In this document: in pieces, positions 9,473-17,113 of the stretch
How the letters are laid out: each line of letters opens with the position of its first letter
Numbering within the stretch: position 1 is the first letter of the stretch
Assembly: GCF_003716585.1 (NCBI RefSeq)
Contig: NZ_PTJO01000005.1
Coordinates: forward strand, 186,001 to 250,000
Source: Corynebacterium alimapuense
Lineage (GTDB): Bacteria > Actinomycetota > Actinomycetes > Mycobacteriales > Mycobacteriaceae
DNA length: 64,000 nucleotides
Direction of reading: 5' to 3'
The notes under the pieces: model-generated
What the model saw: only the letters and a program-made list of their open reading frames with translations
Database searches by the model: none
What the model was told of the DNA's origin: nothing
Translations under genes and position numbers: made by a program

Positions 9473-11208
9473 TGGTACGCGGACGTGCAAGGAAGCAAAA
9501 ATTTGTTCAACCGATTTCTTCGGTCCGACGGTCACAGCTAATTACGACCTACGGTATTGGTTCACTAATTCCAGTTGCTTCCGAGAGTTTCATTATGCTT
9601 GGTCAGGATTATTGGTATGCTGACCATTCGAATAGGCGTGAGTTTGAAATTAGTGAGCCCAATTTGGCGCGCGCACTCAACGTTCGTACTTTCCTGCAGC
9701 CTCCTTCAGGCGACCGAGACACGCTCCAAATTGCCCGCTTTCCCGAGTGGGTGACGTGCCCTAATTGCAACCGTTTAGACAAGTGGTACAAGCTGGCTCG
9801 TAAGAACAAAGAAGGCGAACGAATCAACGAATGCCGGTACTGTCCGGGAAAAAGCCTGGTGACATCACGTTTTGTAGCTGCTTGCAGTAATGGACATATC
9901 CAGGACTTTCCATATTGGCGTTGGCTCCACAAGGGTTTCAATGGAGAAGAAGGCTCCAACCATGAAATCCGGCTTCAGGTGGACGGCGGAGACGATTCAT
10001 TGCGCGGAATACAGCTAACTTGTTCCTGTGGTGCCGCACGCACGATGGAAAATGCTCTGGGACGTGGATTTCTTCAACTTCAATGTGAAGGTGGTACCCC
10101 GTGGCTTCCCTCGCTGGATAGTGCGAGCTGCGATGAAAGGCTCACGGGTCTTCAACGAGGTGCTTCGGGAGTATGGCGTTCTAAAGTTCGCGCTGCTATC
10201 AGCATTCCGGCACCCGAATCCAAAGCTCTGTCCGTAATTCAGGATAAGTTTGACTATCTGGCAGGAATGCCAGAAGATCTACGCAATAGTAACTTTGACT
10301 ATATAGCAAAGCTTGAGGGGCTATCTATTCCTGAGCTCAAGAAAGCATTCCTTGACATGCAGATTCCAGATGCCTCTAAATCCACTGAAGAGATGTTGCT
10401 CGATATACTCGATGGCGAGTATGCAGCCTTCCAAGAAACTGCAGAGGAGGTGGACGGGGACGAAGAGTTTGTTTGCTACGTGTACGATCTCGAGCAATCC
10501 TTAGCTCGTAACTCTGGAATTATTTCAGTGTCTCAGTTGCCTCGACTCCGAGAAGTGCGGGTTCTCACAGGCTTCTCACGTCTAGAACCTGATGATAAGC
10601 AAAAGAGCCGCAATGAGAATCTACTCTCAGAGAAACCTATGAATTGGCTTCCTGCAATCGAAGCTTTCGGAGAAGGAATTTTTGTGCATCTGGATCCTGA
10701 AAGACTGAGTCAATGGGAGTCCACGAAGTACGCAATTGACCGCGCAGCAAAGATTAACAACGCTAAGCCAGTATCAGGAATCACACCTCGAGAATTGCTG
10801 CTGCATTCCCTCTCTCACTCGCTTATGGACCAGCTAGCACTAGTAACCGGCTATCCTGCCTCTTCGATCAAAGAGCGGATTTATGCCCGCGGGGACCAGG
10901 CTGGGATTCTTTTTTACACCTCGACTTCTGACTCAGCTGGCAGCTTAGGTGGCCTAAGTGCACAGGGCACCGTCGCCAATATCCTCAAGGTAATGACGGG
11001 TGCTGTCGAGCATGCTCGATGGTGCACCGCTGACCCTGTGTGCATCGAGTCGAACGTCCGAGGCGTTGATAATTCCAACTTGGCAGCCTGTCACTATTGT
11101 ATGTTGGCCCCTGAAGTTTCTTGTGAAGCGCATAATCAGTTTCTGGACCGCGCATGCCTGATCGGTTCTCCAGAGTTCCCAGGAGCAGGATATTTCGGAG
11201 AACGGTGA
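9472..11208 (+). CDS. drmB: DrmB-like DUF1998 protein of DISARM
   Basis: A 578-residue protein opening with RRSQLITTYGIGSLIPV, the usual DrmB N-terminus. Several zinc-type cysteine groups follow: CPNC (about residue 97), CRYC, CSNGH (about 140), CSCG (about 184) and a C-terminal CHYCM...C (about 540). The DUF1998 domain in the last 150 residues includes HSLSHSLMDQL and GGLSAQGT. The ATG overlaps the drmA stop in a TAATG, so translation is coupled. DrmB partners DrmA in the DISARM core complex, and DUF1998 is also found in DruE of Druantia. No truncation is seen. Confidence 0.88.
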   Translation: MVRGRARKQKFVQPISSVRRSQLITTYGIGSLIPVASESFIMLGQDYWYADHSNRREFEISEPNLARALNVRTFLQPPSGDRDTLQIARFPEWVTCPNCNRLDKWYKLARKNKEGERINECRYCPGKSLVTSRFVAACSNGHIQDFPYWRWLHKGFNGEEGSNHEIRLQVDGGDDSLRGIQLTCSCGAARTMENALGRGFLQLQCEGGTPWLPSLDSASCDERLTGLQRGASGVWRSKVRAAISIPAPESKALSVIQDKFDYLAGMPEDLRNSNFDYIAKLEGLSIPELKKAFLDMQIPDASKSTEEMLLDILDGEYAAFQETAEEVDGDEEFVCYVYDLEQSLARNSGIISVSQLPRLREVRVLTGFSRLEPDDKQKSRNENLLSEKPMNWLPAIEAFGEGIFVHLDPERLSQWESTKYAIDRAAKINNAKPVSGITPRELLLHSLSHSLMDQLALVTGYPASSIKERIYARGDQAGILFYTSTSDSAGSLGGLSAQGTVANILKVMTGAVEHARWCTADPVCIESNVRGVDNSNLAACHYCMLAPEVSCEAHNQFLDRACLIGSPEFPGAGYFGER

Positions 11209-11245
11209 CTTCCAATAAAGATCCAGGTCAGGTAGCATTCTTCAA

Positions 11246-12328
11246 GTGATTGACTCTCCATCAGGTATCCGGGTGACGGATCTTTTTGCAGGTGCCGGCG
11301 GGTTGACTGCTGGCCTGACTGCAGCGGATCCCAGGCTCTCCCCTTTCCAAGCGGTGGAATGGGATCTCGACGCTGCGGCATCTTACTCAACCAATTTTCC
11401 TGAAGCTGATGTGGCTAACGTCGATATCGTATCCTGGGCGACTTCCGGCGCAGCTCGAGACACCGATGTAGTGGTGGGCGGCCCACCCTGCCAGGGATTC
11501 TCAACACTCGGTAGGCAGGAGGAGAACGACGAAAAGAACTTCCTCTGGGAGCAATACGCTCAAGTTGTAGCAGATACTTCACCGCGCTACTTCGTGATGG
11601 AGAATGTTCCTCAGTTTCAAAAATCTCAACAGAAGGAAGTTTTCATTAACGAACTGGCTACCGGCCAGCTTCGAGACTACGTCGCCTCTATTTGGACCGT
11701 GAACACAGCAGACTATGGTGTTCCGCAATCTCGGAAACGGATGATCATTCTCGGATCCCGACGTGACGTTCCTGTGCTCAAGCTCCCGGCGCCAAGCTCA
11801 TCAGGTAAGAACGATTACCGCACGGTTCGCGACGCCTTTAATGGTCTCGAGCCGGTTGTCACTTCCACTGATCTTCCTGATCGTTCAATCAGTTTTAATG
11901 GTTCGGTTCGCCCCGGCCCTTTCCGTTCCTTCGAGCTTCATTTAGCCCGCAATTATTCTGATCTCTCACTACAGCGATTCGCCACCATCCCAGCCGGAGG
12001 CAACCGATTCGATCTACCAGATGAGCTTAAATCGCCCTGTTGGAGATCCCATACTTCAGGATCTGGAGATGTCATGGGGCGAATGTTCTGGGATAGGCCG
12101 TCAGTAACCATCCGGACTGAATTCAACAAGCCTGAAAAGGGTAGGTATCTTCACCCCGAGCAGCCTCGCGCGATCACTCACTTCGAGGCAACACGTCTCA
12201 TGGGATTTCCTGATAACTATCTGTGGGTAGGGACGAAAACTTCAATTGCGCGTCAGATTGGAAACGCCGTCCCTCTCGAACTTGGAACAGCAATCGGCCG
12301 CCAGATCTCTCAGCTGATCCCTGGCTGA
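11246..12328 (+). CDS. drmMII: C5-cytosine DNA methyltransferase (DrmMII-like)
   Basis: A 360-residue DNA cytosine-5 methyltransferase. Motif I is DLFAGAGGLTAG (residues about 11-22), motif IV PPCQGFS carries the catalytic cysteine (about 79-85), motif VI is ENV, motif VIII is QSRKR and motif X is RQIGNAVP (about 336-343). The start is a GTG at 11246; the frame is closed by a TAA at 11216 and has no ATG in between. It follows drmB by 37 nt. In class 2 DISARM the C5 methylase marks host DNA so that it is spared. The recognition sequence cannot be read from the protein. Confidence 0.9.
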   Translation: MIDSPSGIRVTDLFAGAGGLTAGLTAADPRLSPFQAVEWDLDAAASYSTNFPEADVANVDIVSWATSGAARDTDVVVGGPPCQGFSTLGRQEENDEKNFLWEQYAQVVADTSPRYFVMENVPQFQKSQQKEVFINELATGQLRDYVASIWTVNTADYGVPQSRKRMIILGSRRDVPVLKLPAPSSSGKNDYRTVRDAFNGLEPVVTSTDLPDRSISFNGSVRPGPFRSFELHLARNYSDLSLQRFATIPAGGNRFDLPDELKSPCWRSHTSGSGDVMGRMFWDRPSVTIRTEFNKPEKGRYLHPEQPRAITHFEATRLMGFPDNYLWVGTKTSIARQIGNAVPLELGTAIGRQISQLIPG

Positions 12329-12572
12329 ATTCTAGGCCGAGACTATCTCAGTCTAGCCATTTAGCCAGACCTGCTAGAGACATCGTTGACCAGCAGTTTA
12401 AGCAAGATCATTTAGGATCTCCGCAACGCTCCCCGAGAGCATCGACTCTTTGAGCCGAGCCAACCTGCACCATTCCCGGACCGCTGCTTGTTTCCCAGCC
12501 CGCTCCCCGAGATACCACAAGCCCCCTCCGACATCAAATACCTTCCAATCGACAGAAATTTCTCAGAATCGC

Positions 12573-12601
12573 TTCCACATTGTTCAACAATCCCCTAGAC
12601 T
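12573..12601 (+). promoter_or_regulatory. Candidate promoter of the NRAMP-UPF0317 operon
   Basis: TTCCAC (12573-12578) and TAGACT (12596-12601) are separated by 17 nt and fit a housekeeping-type promoter. The palindrome at 12579-12591 lies entirely in the spacer, so a bound repressor would block polymerase. Confidence 0.45.
12579..12591. promoter_or_regulatory. GntR/FadR-type operator palindrome (copy 1)
   Basis: ATTGTTCAACAAT is a perfect 13-bp inverted repeat with a central C. It matches the TTGTT-N-AACAA form used by FadR-subfamily GntR regulators. The same core occurs at 19482-19498 upstream of pxpA, and a FadR-type regulator is encoded at 14737-15390. Assignment to that regulator is inferred. 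Confidence 0.65.
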
Positions 12602-12650
12602 GCCCTACATCACATTTTTCTATGGCATACGACTGAAAGGTAGGGCCACC

Positions 12651-13943
12651 GTGATGGGCACCTCAACACCAGATTCTGGCGATCAGAATCCCACCAGTCC
12701 GGTTGCCAACTCTGGCGACACCGAATCCACCGACACCACGACGAGCCGTCTGAAGCACGCTCCTCGTCGCACAGCCATCCTCGGCGCGATGTTCTTGATG
12801 GCCACCAGCGCCATCGGCCCGGGTTTCCTCACCCAGACCAGTGTGTTCACCGCACAGATGGGCGCGGCTTTCGCTTTCGCCATCTTCATCTCAATCCTGT
12901 TGGATATTGCTATCCAGCTCAACGTCTGGCGGGTGCTGGGAATCTCCGGCTTACGCGCCAATGAGTTGGGCAATACCGTTGTCCCCTACCTCGGTTGGGT
13001 GATGGCAGCCTTCGTATTCACCGGCGGTGCCGTATTCAACATCGGCAATATCGCCGGCACCGGCTTAGGTCTCAACGCCATGATTGGTCTTGACCCTCGA
13101 ATCGGCGGTGCTATCTCTGCTTTGGTCGCCATCTTCATCTTCATGTCCCGCAAAGCTGGGCTGGCACTAGACCGCATCGTCGTTGGCCTCGGCGCGATCA
13201 TGATTCTCTTGATGCTCTATGTCGCCATCGTTTCCTCCCCACCCGTCGGTGAGGCACTGCGCAACACGGTCCTGCCTGACGAAGTAGATTTCTTGGTGAT
13301 CACCACGTTGATCGGCGGCACTGTTGGTGGCTACATCACCTTCGCTGGCGCACACCGGATGATTGATAACAAGATCACCGGCCCGGAAAACCTCAAGGAA
13401 ATTACTCAAGGTTCCGTCCTAGGTATCGTCGTCACCGGCATTATGCGAGCCTTGCTGTTTCTTGCGGTACTCGGCGTCGTCTCCACGGGCGTAACGCTCT
13501 CCCAAGACAACACTGCTGCCGATGCCTTCTACAACGCTGCCGGCGAGATCGGTCTTCGCCTCTTCGGTGTGGTGCTCTGGGCTGCTGGCTTGACCTCAGT
13601 CATCGGTGCTTCTTATACCTCGATTACCTTCGTGACCACGCAGAATACTGCACCGCGGGTGCGCACCATGCTCACCGTCGCTTTCATTACGGTCTGTGCC
13701 GCGATTTTCGTGACCCTCAACGCTGCACCGCAGGCACTGCTGATCTTCGCTGGCGCCTTCAATGGCTTGATCCTTCCGATCGGCTTCGCCATCGTGCTTT
13801 GGGTTGCTTGGCGGCGCACGGACCTGCTCAAGGGCTACCGCTACCCCAAGTGGTTGCTGGTTATCGGTGCCCTGGCATGGGTGCTGACGGTATTCCTCGG
13901 CTATAAGTCCTTCTCCGGTATTGCCGCCCTGTGGGGAATGTAA
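12651..13943 (+). CDS. NRAMP-family transporter (YcsG-like), metal motif absent
   Basis: A roughly 430-residue membrane protein with about eleven hydrophobic segments after a 45-residue Ser/Thr/Asp-rich N-terminus. The GTG at 12651 (or ATG at 12654) follows AAAGGTAGG. The frame stays open 200 nt further upstream, but that stretch contains the promoter. The fold family is NRAMP (MntH), yet the TM1 DPGN metal-binding motif is replaced by GPGF, and the TM6 MPH equivalent is missing ([10 protein letters not shown]). B. subtilis ycsG sits in the same place beside pxpA, ycsI and kipIA. Together with its neighbours this suggests uptake of 5-oxoproline or a related compound rather than Mn2+ or Fe2+. 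Family assignment is firm; substrate is inference. Confidence 0.85.
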   Translation: MMGTSTPDSGDQNPTSPVANSGDTESTDTTTSRLKHAPRRTAILGAMFLMATSAIGPGFLTQTSVFTAQMGAAFAFAIFISILLDIAIQLNVWRVLGISGLRANELGNTVVPYLGWVMAAFVFTGGAVFNIGNIAGTGLGLNAMIGLDPRIGGAISALVAIFIFMSRKAGLALDRIVVGLGAIMILLMLYVAIVSSPPVGEALRNTVLPDEVDFLVITTLIGGTVGGYITFAGAHRMIDNKITGPENLKEITQGSVLGIVVTGIMRALLFLAVLGVVSTGVTLSQDNTAADAFYNAAGEIGLRLFGVVLWAAGLTSVIGASYTSITFVTTQNTAPRVRTMLTVAFITVCAAIFVTLNAAPQALLIFAGAFNGLILPIGFAIVLWVAWRRTDLLKGYRYPKWLLVIGALAWVLTVFLGYKSFSGIAALWGM

Positions 13944-14740
13944 TGACTACTGAGCTCAACAACCGGGCGGGTCTCAGCCCGTCCCAGGCCAGAGAACTCT
14001 TCCGAGCCGGCACCGTCGTGCCCACTTCTGGGTTCTCTCATGGTTTTGCACAGGCCAACCTGTTGTCACTGCCTAAAGAGGATGCGTTTGATTTCCTCCT
14101 TTTCGCCCAGCGCAACCCCAAGCCCTGCCCATTATTGGGGGTCTTGGAGCCAGGCCAGGTATCTTCGGAGCTGCTCAACGGCGGCGATATCCGGACGGAT
14201 ATTCCTGCCTACCGGCTCTTTCGCGATGGTGAGCTAGTAGAGGAAGCAACCGATGCCACCGCATGGTGGCGTGAAGATATGGTCTCTTTCCTTATCGGCT
14301 GCTCATTTACCTTCGAGGCCGCGCTCTTGGACAACGGAGTCCCAGTTGCCCATATCGCTCAAGAGCGCAACGTGCCGATGTATCGCACCACCATCCAGAC
14401 CAACCCAGCGGGACGATTCGCTGGTCCACTGGTGGTCTCCATGCGTCCGATACCGGCTGGGCAAGTCGCAGATGCGGTGCGGATTACCTCACGCTACCCA
14501 GCAGTCCATGGCGCGCCGGTGCATGTCGGAGATCCTGCGGCCATTGGCATCGAAGATCTTGGGGCACCGGACTTCGGCGAATCAGTAGCAATCGCTGAGG
14601 GCGAGATCCCGGTGTTTTGGGCTTGTGGGGTGACCCCGCAGGCGGTGGTGATGGATTCTCGTCCCACGCTGGCCATTAGCCATAGCCCTGGTCATATGTT
14701 GGTCACCGATGCTCGGGACTTGGCTTACCAAGTTCCTTAA
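13943..14740 (+). CDS. UPF0317 (DUF1445) family protein, YcsI-like putative hydro-lyase
   Basis: A 265-residue protein. The ATG at 13943 overlaps the preceding stop (TAATG), so it is coupled to the NRAMP-like gene. The sequence fits the UPF0317/YcsI family, with the conserved stretch [13 protein letters not shown] and the downstream [12 protein letters not shown]. Mammalian D-glutamate cyclase, which makes 5-oxo-D-proline, includes a UPF0317 region. That tie, and the facing 5-oxoprolinase operon, suggest a role in feeding or isomerising 5-oxoproline or a D-glutamate derivative. Its tail meets that of the gntR gene (14737), overlapping by 4 nt. Confidence 0.85.
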   Translation: MTTELNNRAGLSPSQARELFRAGTVVPTSGFSHGFAQANLLSLPKEDAFDFLLFAQRNPKPCPLLGVLEPGQVSSELLNGGDIRTDIPAYRLFRDGELVEEATDATAWWREDMVSFLIGCSFTFEAALLDNGVPVAHIAQERNVPMYRTTIQTNPAGRFAGPLVVSMRPIPAGQVADAVRITSRYPAVHGAPVHVGDPAAIGIEDLGAPDFGESVAIAEGEIPVFWACGVTPQAVVMDSRPTLAISHSPGHMLVTDARDLAYQVP

Positions 14741-15390
14741 GCTTCCAATAGCTCCTGGATCCGCTGTCCTGTGTGTACGAGAGAATCGTGCAAGAGGGCG
14801 GCGGCTTCGGCGTTTTTGCCCTCGACCATTAGATCAACTAGCCGGCGATTAGATTCCACATAATCATCGTGAAAATCGGGCTGCTTTTTTAAGACCTGCA
14901 AAAACACTAATCTCATCTGCGCCAACAATCGATCCATGGTCTCATTCAATAGACCAGAGCCCATCCCGGCGACTAATTGCCGGTGAAAGCGTTGATTCAG
15001 CTCCGCTACTTGGTCGGTATTGCCCCGTTCTAGGAGCCACTCGGCTGTGCTTACTAGCTCAGCGAGCTTATCGACGTCGTGTTGGCTGCCCCAGCAGATC
15101 GCCGCCGGCTCAATCGCGGCTCGTGCCAAAAAGAGATCCTGGCCATCATGAGCGCTGGGGCTAGCGATGAACACGCCCCGATTTTTAATACGGACCAGAG
15201 AGCCATCTGCGATGAGCGTGGCAAAAGCCTCCCGCAAGGTATTGCGGGAGACTCCAAATCGTTTAGCCATATCTACTTCAACGAGCTGTTCACCTGGTTC
15301 AAAATCGCCAGCTGAAATAGCCCGAAGGATTCCACTGGCAGTTGTATTGGCACGCATTCCTCCGAGTCTAGGAGATTTGGCCCAAGACAT
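14737..15390 (-). CDS. GntR-family regulator (FadR/FCD type), probable 5-oxoproline regulator
   Basis: Up to 217 residues. The N-terminal winged helix contains the recognition region [15 protein letters not shown], and a C-terminal all-helical FCD ligand domain follows, with acidic/His residues such as [10 protein letters not shown] typical of the metal- and ligand-binding pocket. The ATG at 15390 overlaps the end of the biotin carboxylase gene by 23 nt. The ATG at 15357 (MRANTTAS) is an alternative; neither has an ideally spaced ribosome-binding site. It is the last gene of the pxp operon. The two palindromes at 12579 and 19482 are its likely operators, giving feedback control of both facing operons. 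The effector is unknown; 5-oxoproline or glutamate is a guess. Confidence 0.88.
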   Translation of the reverse strand: MSWAKSPRLGGMRANTTASGILRAISAGDFEPGEQLVEVDMAKRFGVSRNTLREAFATLIADGSLVRIKNRGVFIASPSAHDGQDLFLARAAIEPAAICWGSQHDVDKLAELVSTAEWLLERGNTDQVAELNQRFHRQLVAGMGSGLLNETMDRLLAQMRLVFLQVLKKQPDFHDDYVESNRRLVDLMVEGKNAEAAALLHDSLVHTGQRIQELLEA

Positions 15391-17113
15391 CTCCCTTGGT
15401 GATTTTCTCCCCCGGCGACACGGTCAAGGCGATGGTGCCAGCGCTCGGGCTAGTAACTACCGATTCCATCTTCATCGCCTCGACGGTTGCTACCGGCTGC
15501 CCTTCCTTCACGGTCTCTCCATCGGCAACCTTCCAAGCCACCAAAGAGCCGGCAAAAGGTGCTAGAACTGCACCGGCAGCGGTTTCGGGTTCTGCCCGGC
15601 GCGAATGCGCAGGTGTTTCAGTTGGAATAGCTGCTCCCCTGCCAAGAATTCCGGTAGGGATACCAATCTGGTGCAAACGCCCGTCAATCTCAATGACGAG
15701 GGATTCCCGCTCGGTATAGGCATCTTCGATGTCTGCAATCCCGGTGGCTTGTCCGGGAACATAGTCTTGATCGACCCAGGTGGTGTGAATACCCAAATGG
15801 TCACCGCAGAAATCGGGGTGCGTGACCAGATCACGATGGAAGGGCACCACGGTGCGGACCCCGGAGATCTTAAGCTCTGCTAAAGCTTGTTCCGCGCGTC
15901 GCAGTGCCACCTGGCGATTGGGACCCCAGACAATGAGCTTGGCCAGCAGAGAATCATAGAATCCGGGGATCTGTGAGCCCGATTGCACACCGGAGTCGAC
16001 GCGGATTCCAGGTCCGGTGGGAGGTGCAAAGGTGGTAACCGTGCCGGGGCTGGGGACGAAACCTTGGGCGACGTCTTCGGCGTTGAGGCGGAATTCGAAG
16101 GCATGGCCATGTGGCTGAGGATCGGTCTTAAGCTCAAGCTCTTGACCATCAGCGATGCGAAATTGCTCGGCGATGATATCGATTCCGGTGACAGCCTCAG
16201 TAACGGGATGTTCGACTTGGACACGAGTATTGACTTCGAGGAAAGAAACCGTGCCGTCTTCAGAGACGATGTATTCCACGGTTCCGGCGCCAACGTAACC
16301 AGCTCTGAGGCAAATATCGCGGGCGCCTTCGATAATCAGCTGGTTTTGAGCCTCGCTGAGAAATGGTGCGGGGGCTTCTTCGATGAGCTTTTGGTAGCGG
16401 CGCTGGGTCGAACAATCTCGGGTGCCTAAGACTCGAACATTGCCGTGGGTATCGGCGAGTACTTGGGCTTCGACGTGGCGAGGGCGGGTGAGGAATTTCT
16501 CCACGAAGCACTCTCCCCTGCCAAATGCCTCTCTGGCCTCGCGTCCGGCAGAGAGAAAAGCATCCTCAATGTCTGCAGCATTTTCCACGACTTTCAGGCC
16601 GCGGCCGCCGCCGCCAAAAGCTGCTTTGATGGCAATGGGCAGGCCGTATTGCTCAGCAAAGTCCTGTGCTTCTTGCCAGTCTTGGATGGGCTCCGGGGTA
16701 CCCGGTGCCAACGGAGCGCCAGCTGCGAGGGCAATAGCTCGAGCCGCGACCTTATCGCCGAGGGTCTCGATGTTCTCTGGAGTTGGGCCGATCCAGGTCA
16801 TTCCTGCTGCGGTCACCGCGCGAGCAAAGTCAGCGTTTTCGGAGAGGAAGCCATAGCCTGGGTGGAGGCAATCGGCGCCGGCGCGAGCGGCGACGTCGAG
16901 AAGCGCAGGAATATTGAGATAGGTATCGGCGGATTCAGACCCGGGCAGGGCATAAGCCTCGTCGGCGATCAGGGTGTGCAAGGCCCCAGCGTCTGGTTCG
17001 GCATAGACAGCGATGGAACGAATACCTAAGTCACGGGCGACTCGGGCGATACGTACAGCGATCTCGCCGCGGTTGGCGATGAGGACGGACTTTAGGGAGG
17101 TGGGGGCGCTCAT
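15368..17113 (-). CDS. Biotin carboxylase / biotin carboxyl carrier fusion (acetyl-CoA carboxylase alpha-like)
   Basis: 581 residues. The biotin carboxylase domain (1 to about 450) shows ANRGEIAVRI, the ATP-grasp glycine loop GGGGRGLK and EVNTRVQVEHPVTE. A C-terminal biotinyl domain (about 510-581) carries the biotinylation site EAMKME. There is no acyl-CoA carboxyltransferase nearby. The upstream gene encodes an AHS1-AHS2 protein, the domains that form the carboxyltransferase part of urea carboxylase. The pair therefore resembles a split urea-carboxylase-like machine working with PxpA. It overlaps the upstream gene by 4 nt. That it takes part in 5-oxoproline cleavage is inference from operon context. 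Confidence 0.88.
   Translation of the reverse strand: MSAPTSLKSVLIANRGEIAVRIARVARDLGIRSIAVYAEPDAGALHTLIADEAYALPGSESADTYLNIPALLDVAARAGADCLHPGYGFLSENADFARAVTAAGMTWIGPTPENIETLGDKVAARAIALAAGAPLAPGTPEPIQDWQEAQDFAEQYGLPIAIKAAFGGGGRGLKVVENAADIEDAFLSAGREAREAFGRGECFVEKFLTRPRHVEAQVLADTHGNVRVLGTRDCSTQRRYQKLIEEAPAPFLSEAQNQLIIEGARDICLRAGYVGAGTVEYIVSEDGTVSFLEVNTRVQVEHPVTEAVTGIDIIAEQFRIADGQELELKTDPQPHGHAFEFRLNAEDVAQGFVPSPGTVTTFAPPTGPGIRVDSGVQSGSQIPGFYDSLLAKLIVWGPNRQVALRRAEQALAELKISGVRTVVPFHRDLVTHPDFCGDHLGIHTTWVDQDYVPGQATGIADIEDAYTERESLVIEIDGRLHQIGIPTGILGRGAAIPTETPAHSRRAEPETAAGAVLAPFAGSLVAWKVADGETVKEGQPVATVEAMKMESVVTSPSAGTIALTVSPGEKITKGDVLGQIS

Larger units (their letters stand above)
3..12328 (+). other. 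DISARM-like defence island (five genes)
   Basis: Five plus-strand genes lie head to tail: GHKL-ATPase/SF2 helicase, UvrD-like helicase, DrmA-like helicase, DrmB-like DUF1998 protein and DrmMII-like cytosine methyltransferase. The first two overlap by 14 nt, the second and third are separated by 1 nt, the third and fourth overlap by 1 nt, and the fifth begins 37 nt after the fourth. They read as one operon. Base composition is visibly more AT-rich than the housekeeping DNA to the right. DrmA, DrmB and a methylase are the shared core of known DISARM systems. The other two genes do not match DrmD or DrmE as I know them, and no DrmC (PLD) is present. The left end of the island is outside the window. 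Confidence 0.75.
12329..12650. other. Non-coding gap between the defence island and the 5-oxoproline locus
   Basis: About 320 nt without a convincing gene. A weak hairpin (AGACT-N5-AGTCT, 12340-12354) follows the methyltransferase stop without a T-run. The 3' half holds the promoter and operator of the NRAMP-like gene (12573-12601) and an AAAGGTAGG ribosome-binding site. No integrase remnant or obvious attachment-site duplication was seen. Confidence 0.6.

Noticed and set aside
3..12328. Type I or BREX restriction system
   Set aside because: No HsdR/HsdS, PglX/PglZ or BrxC features were seen; DrmA/DrmB motifs point to a DISARM-type system.
12340..12354. Terminator of the defence operon
   Set aside because: Only a 5-bp stem and no T-run; not enough to call a terminator.
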